Shown: positions 36,861-50,797, counted from the stretch's first letter. The stretch: DNA of 64,000 bases from Microbulbifer halophilus (GCF_026183675.1 NZ_JAPIVK010000001.1:178816-242815); one strand, 5' to 3'. Numbers and translations: made by a program. Notes: generated by a model not told the origin, from the sequence alone.

Positions 36861-37726
36861 CTACAGCTTCTCTTCGACTGAGACACCTTGAGGTAGGGAC
36901 TCGGCGTCTACGGTTACTCGATAATCCTGAAAGCCGCGAGCGGGAGCTTCATCTGAGCCATCTACCCGCTCAACCCTGACCGCATCGAACAGTTTATGGG
37001 CCGGAGCATTTCCCATAGGATGCTCATGTTTGAATACGATCAATTTACGCGCCGCCATTTCACCCCGCGCTGCGGAGCGGTCGTGCTCAAACATATTGGT
37101 CAGGGATCTCCAGAGCAGTGCAAGATCTTCTTCAGAAAACCCAGTTCTTTCGGCCAACTTGGCCGAAATATAACCGTGGGCACGATACAGGCCATAAGGA
37201 ACGATATGCTTTCGACCCATAGTTCGTTCCTTTTCCAAGTCACGCTCGTTGGTTACTGCCATACGAGTGATAGACACTTCCATGGGAAGTACTGGGTCTA
37301 CAGAGGTGGCGAATGCCATCTGGATGGGCCCACGTACCTGCCCTGCGTTGACTTCAGTGGTCATCACGGCTCCAAAAGAGCGCACGTCGAAGAAGTTTTT
37401 GCACATCCACCCGGTCAACTCTCTGGCTTTAGCCTCTTCCTTGGGAAGCTTCTTGGACACCGGTTCTATATCGAGTGCTTCATAGGCCTTTTTGTGCTGA
37501 TTGTTCAACACCGACTTTTCCTGCATATAAATGCCATAACCGGCATCTCCATCTTTCTCCAGATCCACATAGTTGCGAATTTTTCTCTTCAGGCAGACAT
37601 CAGTCACCAGGCCCTGGTTGGTCTCGGGATCCAGGCGCGGTAGGTTTCCCGCATCCGGATCGCCATTAGGGTTGCCGTTAGTGACATCGAAAAGATATAC
37701 AAACTCGTAGCGATTGGCGATGGCTG

Positions 37727-37730
<4 letters not shown>
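36861..37730 (-). CDS. cas7c: Cas7 (Csd2, type I-C) backbone subunit
   Basis: A 289-residue RAMP-fold protein. [26 protein letters not shown] at the N-terminus, then [14 protein letters not shown] and [21 protein letters not shown] are the defining Csd2 motifs. Several copies coat the crRNA in the Cascade/I-C complex. Its ATG overlaps the cas8c stop by four bases, indicating translational coupling. Confidence 0.97.
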
Positions 37731-42473
<4,743 letters not shown>

Positions 42474-42477
42474 ACGA

Positions 42478-42657
42478 TTAACTTCCCTCAATTTCACCAA
42501 CAAGCCACACCCGTATATCCACCGACTCCCTCCGCTCCTCCAGCAATGCCTGAATCCTCACCTGCAATCGCTGGACTCGATCCAGCAGGGAGGCACCCTC
42601 AGCGAGGGTGGCAGCACCAGCGCCGAACAAAGCCCGCAACAGGTTTCGTCTGTCCAT
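42478..42657 (-). CDS. Unrecognised 59-residue gene at the head of the cas operon
   Basis: A short frame read directly from the minus strand: ATG at 42657, GGAG seven bases upstream, stop TAA at 42478-42480, only four bases before the cas3 ATG. The product starts MDRRNLLRALFGAGAATLAE, a twin-arginine-like or short hydrophobic opening, continues with a probable coiled coil (LLDRVQRLQVRIQALLEERRE) and ends in VDIRVWLVGEIEGS. Operon position and coupling to cas3 imply it is made with the CRISPR machinery. I recognise no family; it could also be a leader peptide that tunes cas3 translation. Confidence 0.6.
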   Translation of the reverse strand: MDRRNLLRALFGAGAATLAEGASLLDRVQRLQVRIQALLEERRESVDIRVWLVGEIEGS

Positions 42658-42799
42658 ATTTTTCTCCGCCGGTTGGATGGGCTTCCCGGCTTACTGCCGG
42701 ATGGCACCACCCTATAGGCGCCTTCCCGGTGAACCAACACTGCACAGATCCACAGGTAAACCCATACGACACTTCCCCGGTCGCCCTGGCCGGAACCCA

Positions 42800-43636
42800 C
42801 TAAAACAACCACTCCCGAACGTCGTCGTAGTTGACAAGCACCAGCTGCTGCGCCTCCGGCCGCCCGTCCAGCATCTTGGTATTCACCTGCATTTCCTTGA
42901 GCAGGTAGCTGGCCAGGGCGGCGCGGGTCTTGAGGCAGAGTTGGCCGCCTTCCATGCCGTAGTCGTGTTCGAGTACGGCTTTCTGTCCCTCGGAGAGGCG
43001 CATGTCCGGTTGCAGGATCAGGGTGATTTCGGTGTTCCAGGCGGTATCGCCGTTGGCGTCGCGGGGGGATTTGTCCAGGAGGTCCGGCTGGCCGTGGAAG
43101 CGGCTGAGTACGAAGTCGCGGTACTGTTGGTTCTTTTCGCACCAGGCGCGCAGGTGCCAGCGCAGGCCGGTGTTGACGAAGGTGTGCGGTGCGATTATGC
43201 GGCCTTCCCGGTCCGGGTTGGCTACGGAGCCGTAGTCCACTTCCACCCGGCGCTGTTCGCGGATGGCGCGCACCATGGGGCGTGTGAGCTGCGGGGTGAC
43301 GTTTCTGGCGGGGTGTCTGAGTACGTGGTTGGGGAGTGAGCAGCTGGGATGGGTGGGGATGGAGCGGGCGCTGAGGCCGGCCATCCAGTTGAGGTATTCG
43401 GCCACGTCGGCACTGATGTAGTGGCGCCGGAAGTCCGGGGATGGCAGATAGGCCCGGTCGCTGTGCCGGTAGTCGAGCAGGTTTTGCGGGTGCGCTTCGC
43501 GGTAGCGGCCGATTTCGTTGCTGGCGTGCTGCCGGCTGATGCCGAAGAACTCCCGCAGGTGCGTGGTGGTGAGCCGCCCTTCCCAGTGGGCGACAAGCTC
43601 GATCAGCCAGAAGCGGCGCTGCTGGTTCTCATCCAT
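42800..43636 (-). CDS. WYL-domain transcriptional regulator of the CRISPR locus
   Basis: A 278-residue protein of the BrxR/CapW-like type. A winged HTH fills residues ~8-60 (WLIELVAHWEGRLTTTHLREFFGISRQHASNEI), the WYL domain lies at ~125-200 (VEVDYGSV.....IIAPHTFVNTGLRWHLRAWCEKNQQYRDFVLSRF) and a WCX-like tail follows. Such proteins repress defence operons and respond to nucleic-acid or nucleotide ligands through the WYL pocket. It is the first gene of the same-strand cas cluster; inverted repeats before its ATG may be its operator. Confidence 0.88.
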   Translation of the reverse strand: MDENQQRRFWLIELVAHWEGRLTTTHLREFFGISRQHASNEIGRYREAHPQNLLDYRHSDRAYLPSPDFRRHYISADVAEYLNWMAGLSARSIPTHPSCSLPNHVLRHPARNVTPQLTRPMVRAIREQRRVEVDYGSVANPDREGRIIAPHTFVNTGLRWHLRAWCEKNQQYRDFVLSRFHGQPDLLDKSPRDANGDTAWNTEITLILQPDMRLSEGQKAVLEHDYGMEGGQLCLKTRAALASYLLKEMQVNTKMLDGRPEAQQLVLVNYDDVREWLF

Positions 43637-43655
43637 GGGTGATACCGACGCAGCG

Positions 43656-43718
43656 CACAGAACTGTGTGAACTGCTTTTATGGTTATTTGTGACGTTTGT
43701 AGCGCTTTTTTACGTCAC
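43656..43718. promoter_or_regulatory. Inverted repeats upstream of the WYL regulator
   Basis: GTGACGT (43690-43696) is exactly mirrored by ACGTCAC (43712-43718), with a 15-nt T-rich centre; closer to the ATG lies CACAG-AA-CTGTG (43656-43667). Both fit operator sites for a dimeric regulator, and the first overlaps the likely promoter 55-80 bp before the start. Confidence 0.5.
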
Positions 43719-43958
43719 TGGCTTGTGAGGGTCAACCGGGGCTTCCGTGGAGTGGAAAGCCGCCGATCAGAATATCGGCAGCCCTTTCCCGCTCCAGTGG
43801 AGCCGACGCTCCAGACGGCCGATTTATTAGTGGCCTCGAAGTTGTTTTGCACAAAGCCTGCCTTCCGGGGCTTTCATCCCGGTACCGGATCAAGTGTGGC
43901 GTGACAAAACGAGCCGGGATCCAGTGGAGGTGGCCCGGCGGCCTGGATTCCGGATCAA

Positions 43959-44027
43959 GTCCGGAATGACGACGATATGACATCCGGAACGACGACGATA
44001 TGACGTCCGGAATAACGATGGTATGAA
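43959..44027. repeat. Three 23-bp tandem repeats
   Basis: Copies begin at 43959, 43982 and 44005, each starting (G/A)TCCGGAA and ending CGATATGAC or GGTATGAA. The first overlaps the end of the CATTCC-type palindromic unit, so the triplication probably grew from that unit's edge. Confidence 0.75.
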
Positions 44028-44091
44028 GTGAATACTGGACGCGTCCGTTGTTCAGGGAGTCTGGGCAACTGTTAATACAATTAGGGGCCTC

Positions 44092-44739
44092 TTAATGGTC
44101 CTCCGCCCCAGGCCTCCAATGCGGCAACAGCGCCGGCGTGCTGCCTTTATAGCGCCGGAACCGCTCGCCAAAGGCCGCCACCAGCATTCTGTCCTCTAGG
44201 CGAATCCGGTACAGCGACAGCGGCAGCAATACCGCCGCCGCAAACAGCAGTCCCGGCGCACTGCCCATCAGCAGCGCCGCGCCGAGGGCAACCAGCAGCA
44301 ATCCCAGTTCGGAGGGGTGGCGCAGCTGCGCGTAGAGGCCGCCGGTGACCAGGCGGTGATCGAGGGCCAGGGTGACATGGCTGGTGAAATGGCGCCGGAG
44401 CGTGTGGATGGCGGCGAGGCGCAGCGCGATACCTGCAGCCAGCGCGACCGCGCCCGCTGCGGCGAGGAAGGGGCTAGTGATTGCGGCGCCGTACAACGAC
44501 AGCCAGAAGACGCCCAGCAGCGCCGGGCCGGCCAGATAGGGCAGCGCCGCGGCCCGCGCCGATGGCGGGCGTTCGGGCCCGGTCTCGCGGCTGGCGGCGC
44601 CCTCCAGAAAGGTGAAGGCAGCGATCGCCAGGGCGAACAGCCACAGCCGCGGATCCGGCAACAACCGCTGCCACCCGCCGGTGGCGAGCAGCGGCAGCGA
44701 TACCAGTATCAGGTTGAGCGGTACCGCCGGTACTGCCAC
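44092..44739 (-). CDS. Isoprenylcysteine carboxyl methyltransferase-family membrane protein
   Basis: A 215-residue multi-spanning membrane protein. The C-terminal half has HRLVTGGLYAQLRHPSELGLLLVALG and RIRLEDRMLVAAFGERFRRYKGSTPALLP, the SAM-binding signature of the ICMT/PEMT family. Likely a membrane methyltransferase of unknown substrate. The start is a GTG at 44739; no ATG is available upstream in frame. It follows the TerB-like gene on the same strand with a 44-bp gap, so the two probably form an operon. Confidence 0.75.
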   Translation of the reverse strand: MAVPAVPLNLILVSLPLLATGGWQRLLPDPRLWLFALAIAAFTFLEGAASRETGPERPPSARAAALPYLAGPALLGVFWLSLYGAAITSPFLAAAGAVALAAGIALRLAAIHTLRRHFTSHVTLALDHRLVTGGLYAQLRHPSELGLLLVALGAALLMGSAPGLLFAAAVLLPLSLYRIRLEDRMLVAAFGERFRRYKGSTPALLPHWRPGAEDH

Positions 44740-44783
44740 CAGCAGATGCCGGCGGGCGGCCCGGCGCCGCGCGCTGGCCCCGC

Positions 44784-45410
44784 TCAGGTGACCGAGCTCT
44801 CGAGACTGCTGATCACGCCCTGAATATGCGCTTTGGTCATGCCCAGGTTGGCGCCGATATCCGCTACCAGCGCCTGCTCCTCCGACTGGAATTCGCCGTC
44901 GGCCATGGCCACGAGCAGCGCTGCCCTGAGGGCCAGTTCCTTGCCCTCGTCGTTGAGGCTGCCCTGCAACCCGCGCAGGGTTGCGCCCAGGTCTTCGCCG
45001 GCGGCCTGTACCACCTGGATTTCCCGGCGCAGTTCGGCTTCGTCGATCGCCCGGCCCGCCACCTTCTGGTAGGTATCCGCGGCGGTGCGGACTTCGTCAT
45101 CGTCTACCACGCCGTCCGCCAGTAGTGTATGGATCATGACTCTCTTGACCGCGCGGTGGTACTCCGCCTCCAGTGCGCGCGCATTCTCTGCCGGATCGTA
45201 ATCGAGCACGCGCGGTTTGTAGGTGTCCTTGCAGGAGCGGCACTCGACATACTCGCCCAGTTTGTTGAGCGGGATCAGCGGTATGAAATAGAGGGTGAAA
45301 AAACGCCGTACACGTTTCAATGCGTAGTTTTGTGTATCGCTGCAGGTGGGGCAGTGAAAGTCGCCGCGCTGCGGCGTTGTGGTGATACCGCGGGTGCCGA
45401 AGATGATCAT
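44784..45410 (-). CDS. Zinc-ribbon TerB-like protein
   Basis: A 208-residue protein. The N-terminal ~60 residues carry a zinc ribbon with HCPTCSDTQNY and ECRSCKDTY around a hydrophobic RRFFTLYFIPLIPL segment that may touch the membrane. Residues ~85-205 are a TerB-like all-helical domain with acidic loops (LLADGVVDDDEV and AMADGEFQSEEQ). TerB modules bind metal and often act at the inner membrane in stress responses. Starts at ATG 45410. Confidence 0.75.
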   Translation of the reverse strand: MIIFGTRGITTTPQRGDFHCPTCSDTQNYALKRVRRFFTLYFIPLIPLNKLGEYVECRSCKDTYKPRVLDYDPAENARALEAEYHRAVKRVMIHTLLADGVVDDDEVRTAADTYQKVAGRAIDEAELRREIQVVQAAGEDLGATLRGLQGSLNDEGKELALRAALLVAMADGEFQSEEQALVADIGANLGMTKAHIQGVISSLESSVT

Positions 45411-45636
45411 CGTTACAATCCCTATTGTTGTGTTTTTCCATACTTCGCGGGCCGCCAGGCGGCGGCGCAGGCTATATCCATGACATTATTGTGGTCATGG
45501 CCCGCTACGCTCTTTTTTACGGCAAGGCCCCGGGGGCGTCAACCGGACCGGCGCCGGACACCGGGCACCGCCCGTGTTGAACGGCTCCGGCGACTCGCGG
45601 ATAATGGCCGCCCTGCGCGGCGCCCGACGCCATTCG

Positions 45637-45672
45637 CCCTCTCCCCAACCCTCTCCCGGCGGGAGAGGGGGC
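45637..45672. repeat. REP-like hairpin before rnfA
   Basis: CCTCTCCCCAACCCTCTCCC followed by GGCGGGAGAGGG; the CCCTCTCCCGGCGGGAGAGGG core is the same as in the 97-bp tandem repeat units. Confidence 0.55.
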
Positions 45673-45724
45673 AACCGTGCCGGTGCTAGGCTTTGCCGAT
45701 AGAACCCTACCTCCCCGGAGAACC

Positions 45725-46300
45725 ATGACCGATTTTGCCGTCATCCTGCTCAGTACCATCCTGGTCAACAACTTCGTGTTGGTGCAGTTTCTCGGCCTGT
45801 GTCCGTTCATGGGGGTCTCCAACAAGCTGGAGACGGCGGTGGGCATGGCCGGGGCCACCACTTTCGTGCTGACGCTGGCGTCCATCTGCTCCTACCTGGT
45901 GAACACCTACCTGCTGGAGCCCTTCGGCATCGAGTACCTGCGCACCATCTCCTTTATCATGGTGATTGCGGTGGTGGTGCAGTTCGCGCGCATGTTCATC
46001 GAGAAGACCAGCCCGCTGATGTACAAGGTGCTGGGAGTCTTCCTGCCGCTGATCACCACCAACTGCGCGGTGCTGGGCGTGGCACTGCAGAACACCATGA
46101 AGGCGCACACTTTCGTGCAGTCCACTCTCTATGGCTTCGGCGCAGCGCTGGGCTTCTCGCTGGTGCTGATCCTGTTTTCCTCCATGCGCGAGCGGCTGTT
46201 CGCCGCGGACGTGCCCACGCCGTTCCGCGGCGCCGCCATCGGGATGATCACGGCCGGGCTGATGTCGCTGGCCTTTATGGGCTTTGGTGGTTTAGTTTGA
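45725..46300 (+). CDS. rnfA: RnfA, ion-translocating electron transport complex subunit A
   Basis: A 191-residue inner-membrane protein with six helices. [33 protein letters not shown] and the second half-repeat motif ([13 protein letters not shown]) hold the conserved cysteines that ligate the membrane-embedded 2Fe-2S cluster shared with RnfE. ATG 45725 has a CGGAGA site. It is the first gene of the rnf operon, which here is split by a toxin-antitoxin pair. Confidence 0.96.
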   Translation: MTDFAVILLSTILVNNFVLVQFLGLCPFMGVSNKLETAVGMAGATTFVLTLASICSYLVNTYLLEPFGIEYLRTISFIMVIAVVVQFARMFIEKTSPLMYKVLGVFLPLITTNCAVLGVALQNTMKAHTFVQSTLYGFGAALGFSLVLILFSSMRERLFAADVPTPFRGAAIGMITAGLMSLAFMGFGGLV

Positions 46301-46362
46301 TGCCTCGCGCCGAAGCCCTGAATATAATGAATGCAGACACTCAGCCCGAAGGAGGCAAGCGC

Positions 46363-46581
46363 ATGAATGCCCATAATCGACGCCTCGTAGACGAGGTCTT
46401 GTCGCTACCCGCTCGGGAAAAGGCAGAGGTGGTAGACAAGCTGCTGGACAGCCTCGACCAGTCGGACAAACAGCTGGATATGGAATGGCGCAAAGAGGTG
46501 GACGACCGGCTGAAAGGCTATCGGAAGGGCAGCGTGGAGGCAGTACCACTGTCTGAGGTGCTCGCAAAGTACAGGAAATAA
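46363..46581 (+). CDS. Antitoxin, addiction-module (Unstab_antitox) family
   Basis: A 72-residue protein. LVDEVLSLPAREKAEVVDKLLDSLDQ followed by MEWRKEVDDRLKGYRKGSVEAVPLSEVLAKYR is the standard pattern of the addiction-module component family (PF09720 type) paired with ParE/RelE toxins. ATG 46363 follows GGAGG by seven bases. It lies 62 bp after rnfA and before the toxin gene, on the rnf strand. Confidence 0.85.
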   Translation: MNAHNRRLVDEVLSLPAREKAEVVDKLLDSLDQSDKQLDMEWRKEVDDRLKGYRKGSVEAVPLSEVLAKYRK

Positions 46582-46593
46582 GCCCGGCAAGTG

Positions 46594-46887
46594 ATGGATA
46601 TCCGCTTCCTGAAGCCCGCCCAGAGGGAACTGGACGAAGCTGTCGATTATTACAACAGCGAGGTGCCGGGCGTGGGCGACCAGTTTCTGCTGGAAGTCCT
46701 GAAAACCCTGGATCGAATTTGTGACTACCCGGATGCTTGGCATCCATTCAGCGACGACACCAGGCGCTGCCGGACCAGGCGGTTCCCCTATGCGCTGATC
46801 TACCAGGCCCGGGACGACGAAATCCTGATCATTGCAGTGATGCATCTGCATCGGAAGCCCGACTACTGGCGCCAACGAAATAAATGA
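46594..46887 (+). CDS. ParE/RelE-superfamily toxin
   Basis: A 97-residue toxin: IRFLKPAQRELDEAVDYYNSEVPGVGDQFLLEVLKTLDRI, then RRFPYALIYQARDDEILIIAVMHLHRKPDYW, the fold and C-terminal HxxRxPxYW motif of the ParE/RelE superfamily. Targets are gyrase (ParE) or ribosome-bound mRNA (RelE); the H.xRKPDYW ending suits ParE-type proteins. It starts 12 bases after the antitoxin stop and ends 25 bases before rnfB. A GTG three bases earlier is an alternative start. Confidence 0.87.
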   Translation: MDIRFLKPAQRELDEAVDYYNSEVPGVGDQFLLEVLKTLDRICDYPDAWHPFSDDTRRCRTRRFPYALIYQARDDEILIIAVMHLHRKPDYWRQRNK

Positions 46888-46912
46888 CCCTAATACCCTG
46901 TGATCTGATTTG

Positions 46913-47521
46913 ATGTGGCAATGGCTCTCTGAAATCTCCACTCCCCTGCTGGTCCTCGGCGGTATGGCGCTGGCCTTCGGCGCGCTGCTGGGCTTTGCCG
47001 CGGTGCGCTTTCGCGTGGAGGGCGACCCGCTGGTCGAGCAGGTGGACGAACTGCTGCCGCAGACCCAGTGCGGCCAGTGCGGCTACCCGGGCTGCCGCCC
47101 CTACGCCGAGGCCATCGTCCACGGCGACAAGATCAACAAGTGCCCGCCCGGCGGCCAGGCCACCATCAACGAGCTGGCCAACCTGCTGGATATGGAGCCG
47201 GTGCCGCTGGACGCGGAGCACGGCGTCGAGGACGTAAAGAAGGTGGCGTTTATCCGCGAGGCGGAGTGCATCGGCTGCACCAAGTGCATCCAGGCCTGCC
47301 CGGTGGACGCCATCGCCGGTGCGGCCAAATATATGCACACGGTGATCGTGGACGAGTGCACCGGCTGCGATCTGTGCGTGGAGCCCTGCCCGGTGGACTG
47401 TATCGATATGGTACCGCTGGAGACCCCGCTACAGGACTGGCACCCGGAGAAGCCGGCGGAAGGCATCGAGCTGATCGCCAGCGACCGGCCCCACAGCAGT
47501 AAAAAGAGGGACGCAGCTTGA
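46913..47521 (+). CDS. rnfB: RnfB, ferredoxin-like subunit
   Basis: A 202-residue protein with one N-terminal membrane helix, the [15 protein letters not shown] cluster motif, and two 4Fe-4S ferredoxin motifs ([28 protein letters not shown]). It takes part in electron transfer between ferredoxin/NADH and the membrane part. The stop overlaps the TTG start of rnfC by four bases. Its distance from rnfA is due to the inserted toxin-antitoxin pair. Confidence 0.96.
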   Translation: MWQWLSEISTPLLVLGGMALAFGALLGFAAVRFRVEGDPLVEQVDELLPQTQCGQCGYPGCRPYAEAIVHGDKINKCPPGGQATINELANLLDMEPVPLDAEHGVEDVKKVAFIREAECIGCTKCIQACPVDAIAGAAKYMHTVIVDECTGCDLCVEPCPVDCIDMVPLETPLQDWHPEKPAEGIELIASDRPHSSKKRDAA

Positions 47522-49650
47522 GCCCCGAGAAGGAACAGCAGACAACCAGTGAACGCCGCGCCGCCCGCGAGGCGCAGCTGATTGCCAGCGAGCGGGCGCG
47601 GGACAAGGCGCGCGAACTCACCCCGAACGATTTTCCCGGCGGCATCCACCCGCCGGAGAACAAACGCCAGTCCACCGGCGAGCCCATCGGCACCATTCCC
47701 CTGGCGGAAGACCTGGTGGTGCCCCTGCTGCAGCATACCGGCAGCACCGCCCTGCCGCAGGTGAAGCTGGGCGAATATGTGATGAAGGGGCAGAAGATCG
47801 CCGAGGCGGACGGGTTGATCAGTTGCCCGGTACACGCCCCCAGTTCCGGCAAGGTGATGGCGATAGAGCCGGCGCCGGTACCCCACCCGTCCGGGCTGCC
47901 GGCGGACTGCATCACCATCCGCACCGATGGCGAGGAGCACTGGTGCCCGCTGGAACCCTGCGAGAATTTCCGCGAGCAGGAGCCGGTGGAGCTGCTGGAC
48001 AAGATCCGCGACTGCGGCGTCGCCGGGCTCGGCGGTGCCGGTTTCCCCACCGCGGTGAAACTCGATCCGCACGGCGGCACCGAGATCGATACCCTGATCA
48101 TCAACGGCACCGAGTGCGAGCCCTATATCACCGCCGACGATATGCTGATGCGCGAACACGCGCAGGAAATTGTCGCCGGGGTGGAAATTCTCTCCTATAT
48201 TCTCGACGAACCCGAGCGGGTGCTGATCGGCATCGAGGACAACAAGCCCGAAGCCATCGAGGCAATGCGCGAGGCGGTGAAGGATACCCGCTTCGATGTG
48301 GTGGTATTCCCCACCAAGTACCCCTCCGGCGGCGAGAAACAACTGATCCAGATACTCACCGGCCGCGAAGTGCCCAACCGGGGGTTGCCGGCCAATATCG
48401 GCGTCATCTGCCAGAATGTCGGCACCGCCCGCGCCGCCTACCGCGCAGTGCGCTATGGCGAGCCGCTGATCAGCCGCGTGACCACCGTGGTGGGCGAGGC
48501 GCTGGAGCGCAGCCGCAATATCGAGGTGCCTGTCGGCACACCGATAAAACATATCCTCAAACACCACGGCGCCCACCGGGGCCTGATGCAGAAGGTAATT
48601 ATCGGCGGCCCGATGATGGGTTACACCATCGACGACGAGCGCACCCCGGTAGTGAAGGCCACCAACTGTCTCCTGGTGCCCACCCGAAAGGAACTGCCAC
48701 CGGCGCCGCCGGCCCAGGCCTGTATCCGCTGCGGCTTCTGCGCCGAAGTCTGCCCGGCCTCGCTGCTGCCGCAGCAGCTCTACTGGTATGCCCGCGCCGA
48801 TGACCGCGAAAAAATGCAGGCCTACAACCTGTTCGACTGCATCGAGTGCGGCGCCTGTTCCTATGTCTGCCCCAGCACCATTCCGCTGGTGCAGTACTAC
48901 CGCGCCGCCAAGGGCGATATCCGTATCGCCGAACAGGAAAAGGAAAAGTCCGACCGCGCCCGCGAGCGTTTCGAGTTCCGCAAACTGCGCCAGGAAAAAG
49001 CGGAAAAAGAGAAGGAAGCCAAGCGCAAGGCGCGCCGCGAGGCCGCGGAAAAAGCGCGCCAGCAACGCGAACAACAGGCCGATTCGGCCGGGGGCGGGGA
49101 AGCGAAGCAGGAATCCGATGTGGTGGCCGCGGCCCTGGCGCGGGTCAAGGCCAAGCAGGCCTCGCCGGAACAGCAACTGGCCCGGGCGAAGCGCTCCCTG
49201 ACCAGTGCCGAAAACCGTGTCGAGCGCATGCGCAAGAAACTCGCCGAGGCGGACGAGAGCCAGCGCGATCAGCTATCGGCACAATTGAAGTCCGCCGAGC
49301 TGAAGCGGGAGGAAGCGCAGCAGAAGCTCGCCCAGGCCGAGGAACAGGCCAAAGCGCAACCCGCGCCGGAGAAACCCGCGGAGAAAAAAGACGATACCGC
49401 GGGCGAAAAGCGCCAGGCCGACAGCGCCATCGAAAAAGCCAAGGCCGCCGCCGCGGCCCGCGCGCAGATGAGCGATGCGGACAAGCTGGCCGCGGATATC
49501 GAGGCGTTAGAAGCGCGCGTGGCCAAGGCGGAAAAACGGCTGGAGAAGGCGCGCGTGGAAAACGACAGCAACGAGGATGCCTTCGCCAAGGCGCTGGAGA
49601 AAATGCAGAAGAAGCTGGATGACAAGCGACAGGAGCGGGATCAATCGTGA
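47518..49650 (+). CDS. rnfC: RnfC, NADH/ferredoxin-oxidising subunit
   Basis: A 710-residue protein from a TTG at 47518 with GAGGGA eight bases upstream. [13 protein letters not shown] opens the core; [16 protein letters not shown] binds FMN/NADH, and [25 protein letters not shown] with [22 protein letters not shown] hold two 4Fe-4S clusters. From about residue 470 there is a ~240-residue charged, alanine-rich coiled-coil tail ([19 protein letters not shown] and later [19 protein letters not shown]), longer than the core needs. In E. coli-type RsxC the tail is also extended and variable. Confidence 0.96.
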   Translation: MSPEKEQQTTSERRAAREAQLIASERARDKARELTPNDFPGGIHPPENKRQSTGEPIGTIPLAEDLVVPLLQHTGSTALPQVKLGEYVMKGQKIAEADGLISCPVHAPSSGKVMAIEPAPVPHPSGLPADCITIRTDGEEHWCPLEPCENFREQEPVELLDKIRDCGVAGLGGAGFPTAVKLDPHGGTEIDTLIINGTECEPYITADDMLMREHAQEIVAGVEILSYILDEPERVLIGIEDNKPEAIEAMREAVKDTRFDVVVFPTKYPSGGEKQLIQILTGREVPNRGLPANIGVICQNVGTARAAYRAVRYGEPLISRVTTVVGEALERSRNIEVPVGTPIKHILKHHGAHRGLMQKVIIGGPMMGYTIDDERTPVVKATNCLLVPTRKELPPAPPAQACIRCGFCAEVCPASLLPQQLYWYARADDREKMQAYNLFDCIECGACSYVCPSTIPLVQYYRAAKGDIRIAEQEKEKSDRARERFEFRKLRQEKAEKEKEAKRKARREAAEKARQQREQQADSAGGGEAKQESDVVAAALARVKAKQASPEQQLARAKRSLTSAENRVERMRKKLAEADESQRDQLSAQLKSAELKREEAQQKLAQAEEQAKAQPAPEKPAEKKDDTAGEKRQADSAIEKAKAAAAARAQMSDADKLAADIEALEARVAKAEKRLEKARVENDSNEDAFAKALEKMQKKLDDKRQERDQS

Positions 49651-49738
49651 GATCGGAACTGATGCAATTGCGCCGGGCTCGGGAAATCACCGCCCTATTT
49701 CCTGAGGGGCAGGCTCGTACTGGTCGCGGGGTAGCCCA

Positions 49739-50797
49739 ATGGCACTGATGCGCGCCTCCTCCCCCCACGCCCGCTCCGGCGACAGCACCGCCAGGGTCAT
49801 GCTGCAGGTGGCCGCGGCCACTGTTCCCGGTGTGCTGGCGCTGGTGCTCTATTTCGGCATCGGTGTGCTGATCAATATCGCACTCTGTACCGTCACCGCC
49901 ATCGTGTGCGAAGCGGCGGTGATGAAGCTGCGCAACCGCCCGGTCGGCTTCTACCTGAAGGACTACAGCGCTTTCGTTACCGCACTGCTGCTGGGCATCT
50001 CCATTCCACCCTACTGCGCCTGGTGGATTCCGGTAGTGGGGACTTTCGTCGCCATAATCCTGGCCAAACACCTGTACGGGGGCATGGGCTACAACCCGTT
50101 CAACCCGGCAATGGTCGGCTATGTGGTGCTGCTGATCAGCTTCCCGGTGGCCATGACCCGCTGGGTGGGGCCGGCGGACCTGATCTACGGTGCGCCCGGT
50201 ATCAGCGAAACGCTGAGCCTGGTCTTCGGGATCGGCAACTACAACGTCGACGGTTTTACCCGCGCCACCCCGCTGGAGGTGGTGCGATTGAACCAGTCGG
50301 TGCTGCTGGAGCAGCTCTACCAGATGGAGCCGATTTTCAACAAAGGCACCATCGCCGGCTACGGCTGGGAGATGGCCAGCTTCGGCTTCCTGATCGGCGG
50401 CCTCTTCCTGCTGTTCCGCCGCATCATCACCTGGCACGCGCCGGTGGCGATGCTGGCCACACTGGCCCTGCTGTCGCTGCTGTTCTACGACAGCGGCAGC
50501 TCCCTGAGCGAGGGCTCGCCGCTGTTGCACCTCTTCTCCGGCGCCACCATGCTCGGGGCCTTCTTTATCATCACCGACCCGATCAGCGGCGCCACCAGCA
50601 ACCGGGGGCGGCTGATCTTCGGCGCCGGTGTGGGGCTGTTTACCTACGTGATCCGCGCCTGGGGCACCTACCCGGACGCGGTGGCCTTCGCGGTGCTGCT
50701 GATGAACTTCGCCGCCCCCACCATCGACAACTACACGCTGCCGCGCACCTACGGCCACAAGGCGCCGCGCAAGGCCACCGACGTGGAGGAGCAGTGA
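49739..50797 (+). CDS. rnfD: RnfD, flavin-binding membrane subunit
   Basis: A 352-residue membrane protein. KLRNRPVGFYLKDYSAFVTALLLGISIPP and KHLYGGMGYNPFNPAMVGY are conserved; DPISGATSNRGR has the S/T-G-A-T site where FMN is normally attached covalently. Start ATG 49739 follows an 88-bp gap behind rnfC. Its stop shares one base with the rnfG start (TGATG). Confidence 0.95.
   Translation: MALMRASSPHARSGDSTARVMLQVAAATVPGVLALVLYFGIGVLINIALCTVTAIVCEAAVMKLRNRPVGFYLKDYSAFVTALLLGISIPPYCAWWIPVVGTFVAIILAKHLYGGMGYNPFNPAMVGYVVLLISFPVAMTRWVGPADLIYGAPGISETLSLVFGIGNYNVDGFTRATPLEVVRLNQSVLLEQLYQMEPIFNKGTIAGYGWEMASFGFLIGGLFLLFRRIITWHAPVAMLATLALLSLLFYDSGSSLSEGSPLLHLFSGATMLGAFFIITDPISGATSNRGRLIFGAGVGLFTYVIRAWGTYPDAVAFAVLLMNFAAPTIDNYTLPRTYGHKAPRKATDVEEQ

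Larger units (their letters stand above)
43637..44091. other. Intergenic region: regulator promoter plus repeats
   Basis: About 455 bp without a gene. The half next to the WYL gene carries candidate operators (43656-43718); the middle holds a CATTCC-type palindromic unit (about 43880-43971) and a 23-bp triple repeat (43959-44027). Confidence 0.6.

Noticed and set aside
42558..43142. 194-codon minus-strand frame between cas3 and the WYL gene
   Set aside because: It overlaps the WYL gene antisense-in-frame shift and has Arg/Pro-rich shadow composition; the real small gene is 42478-42657 in another frame.
47101..49176. A 691-codon antisense frame opposite rnfC
   Set aside because: Shadow of rnfC, no recognisable motifs.
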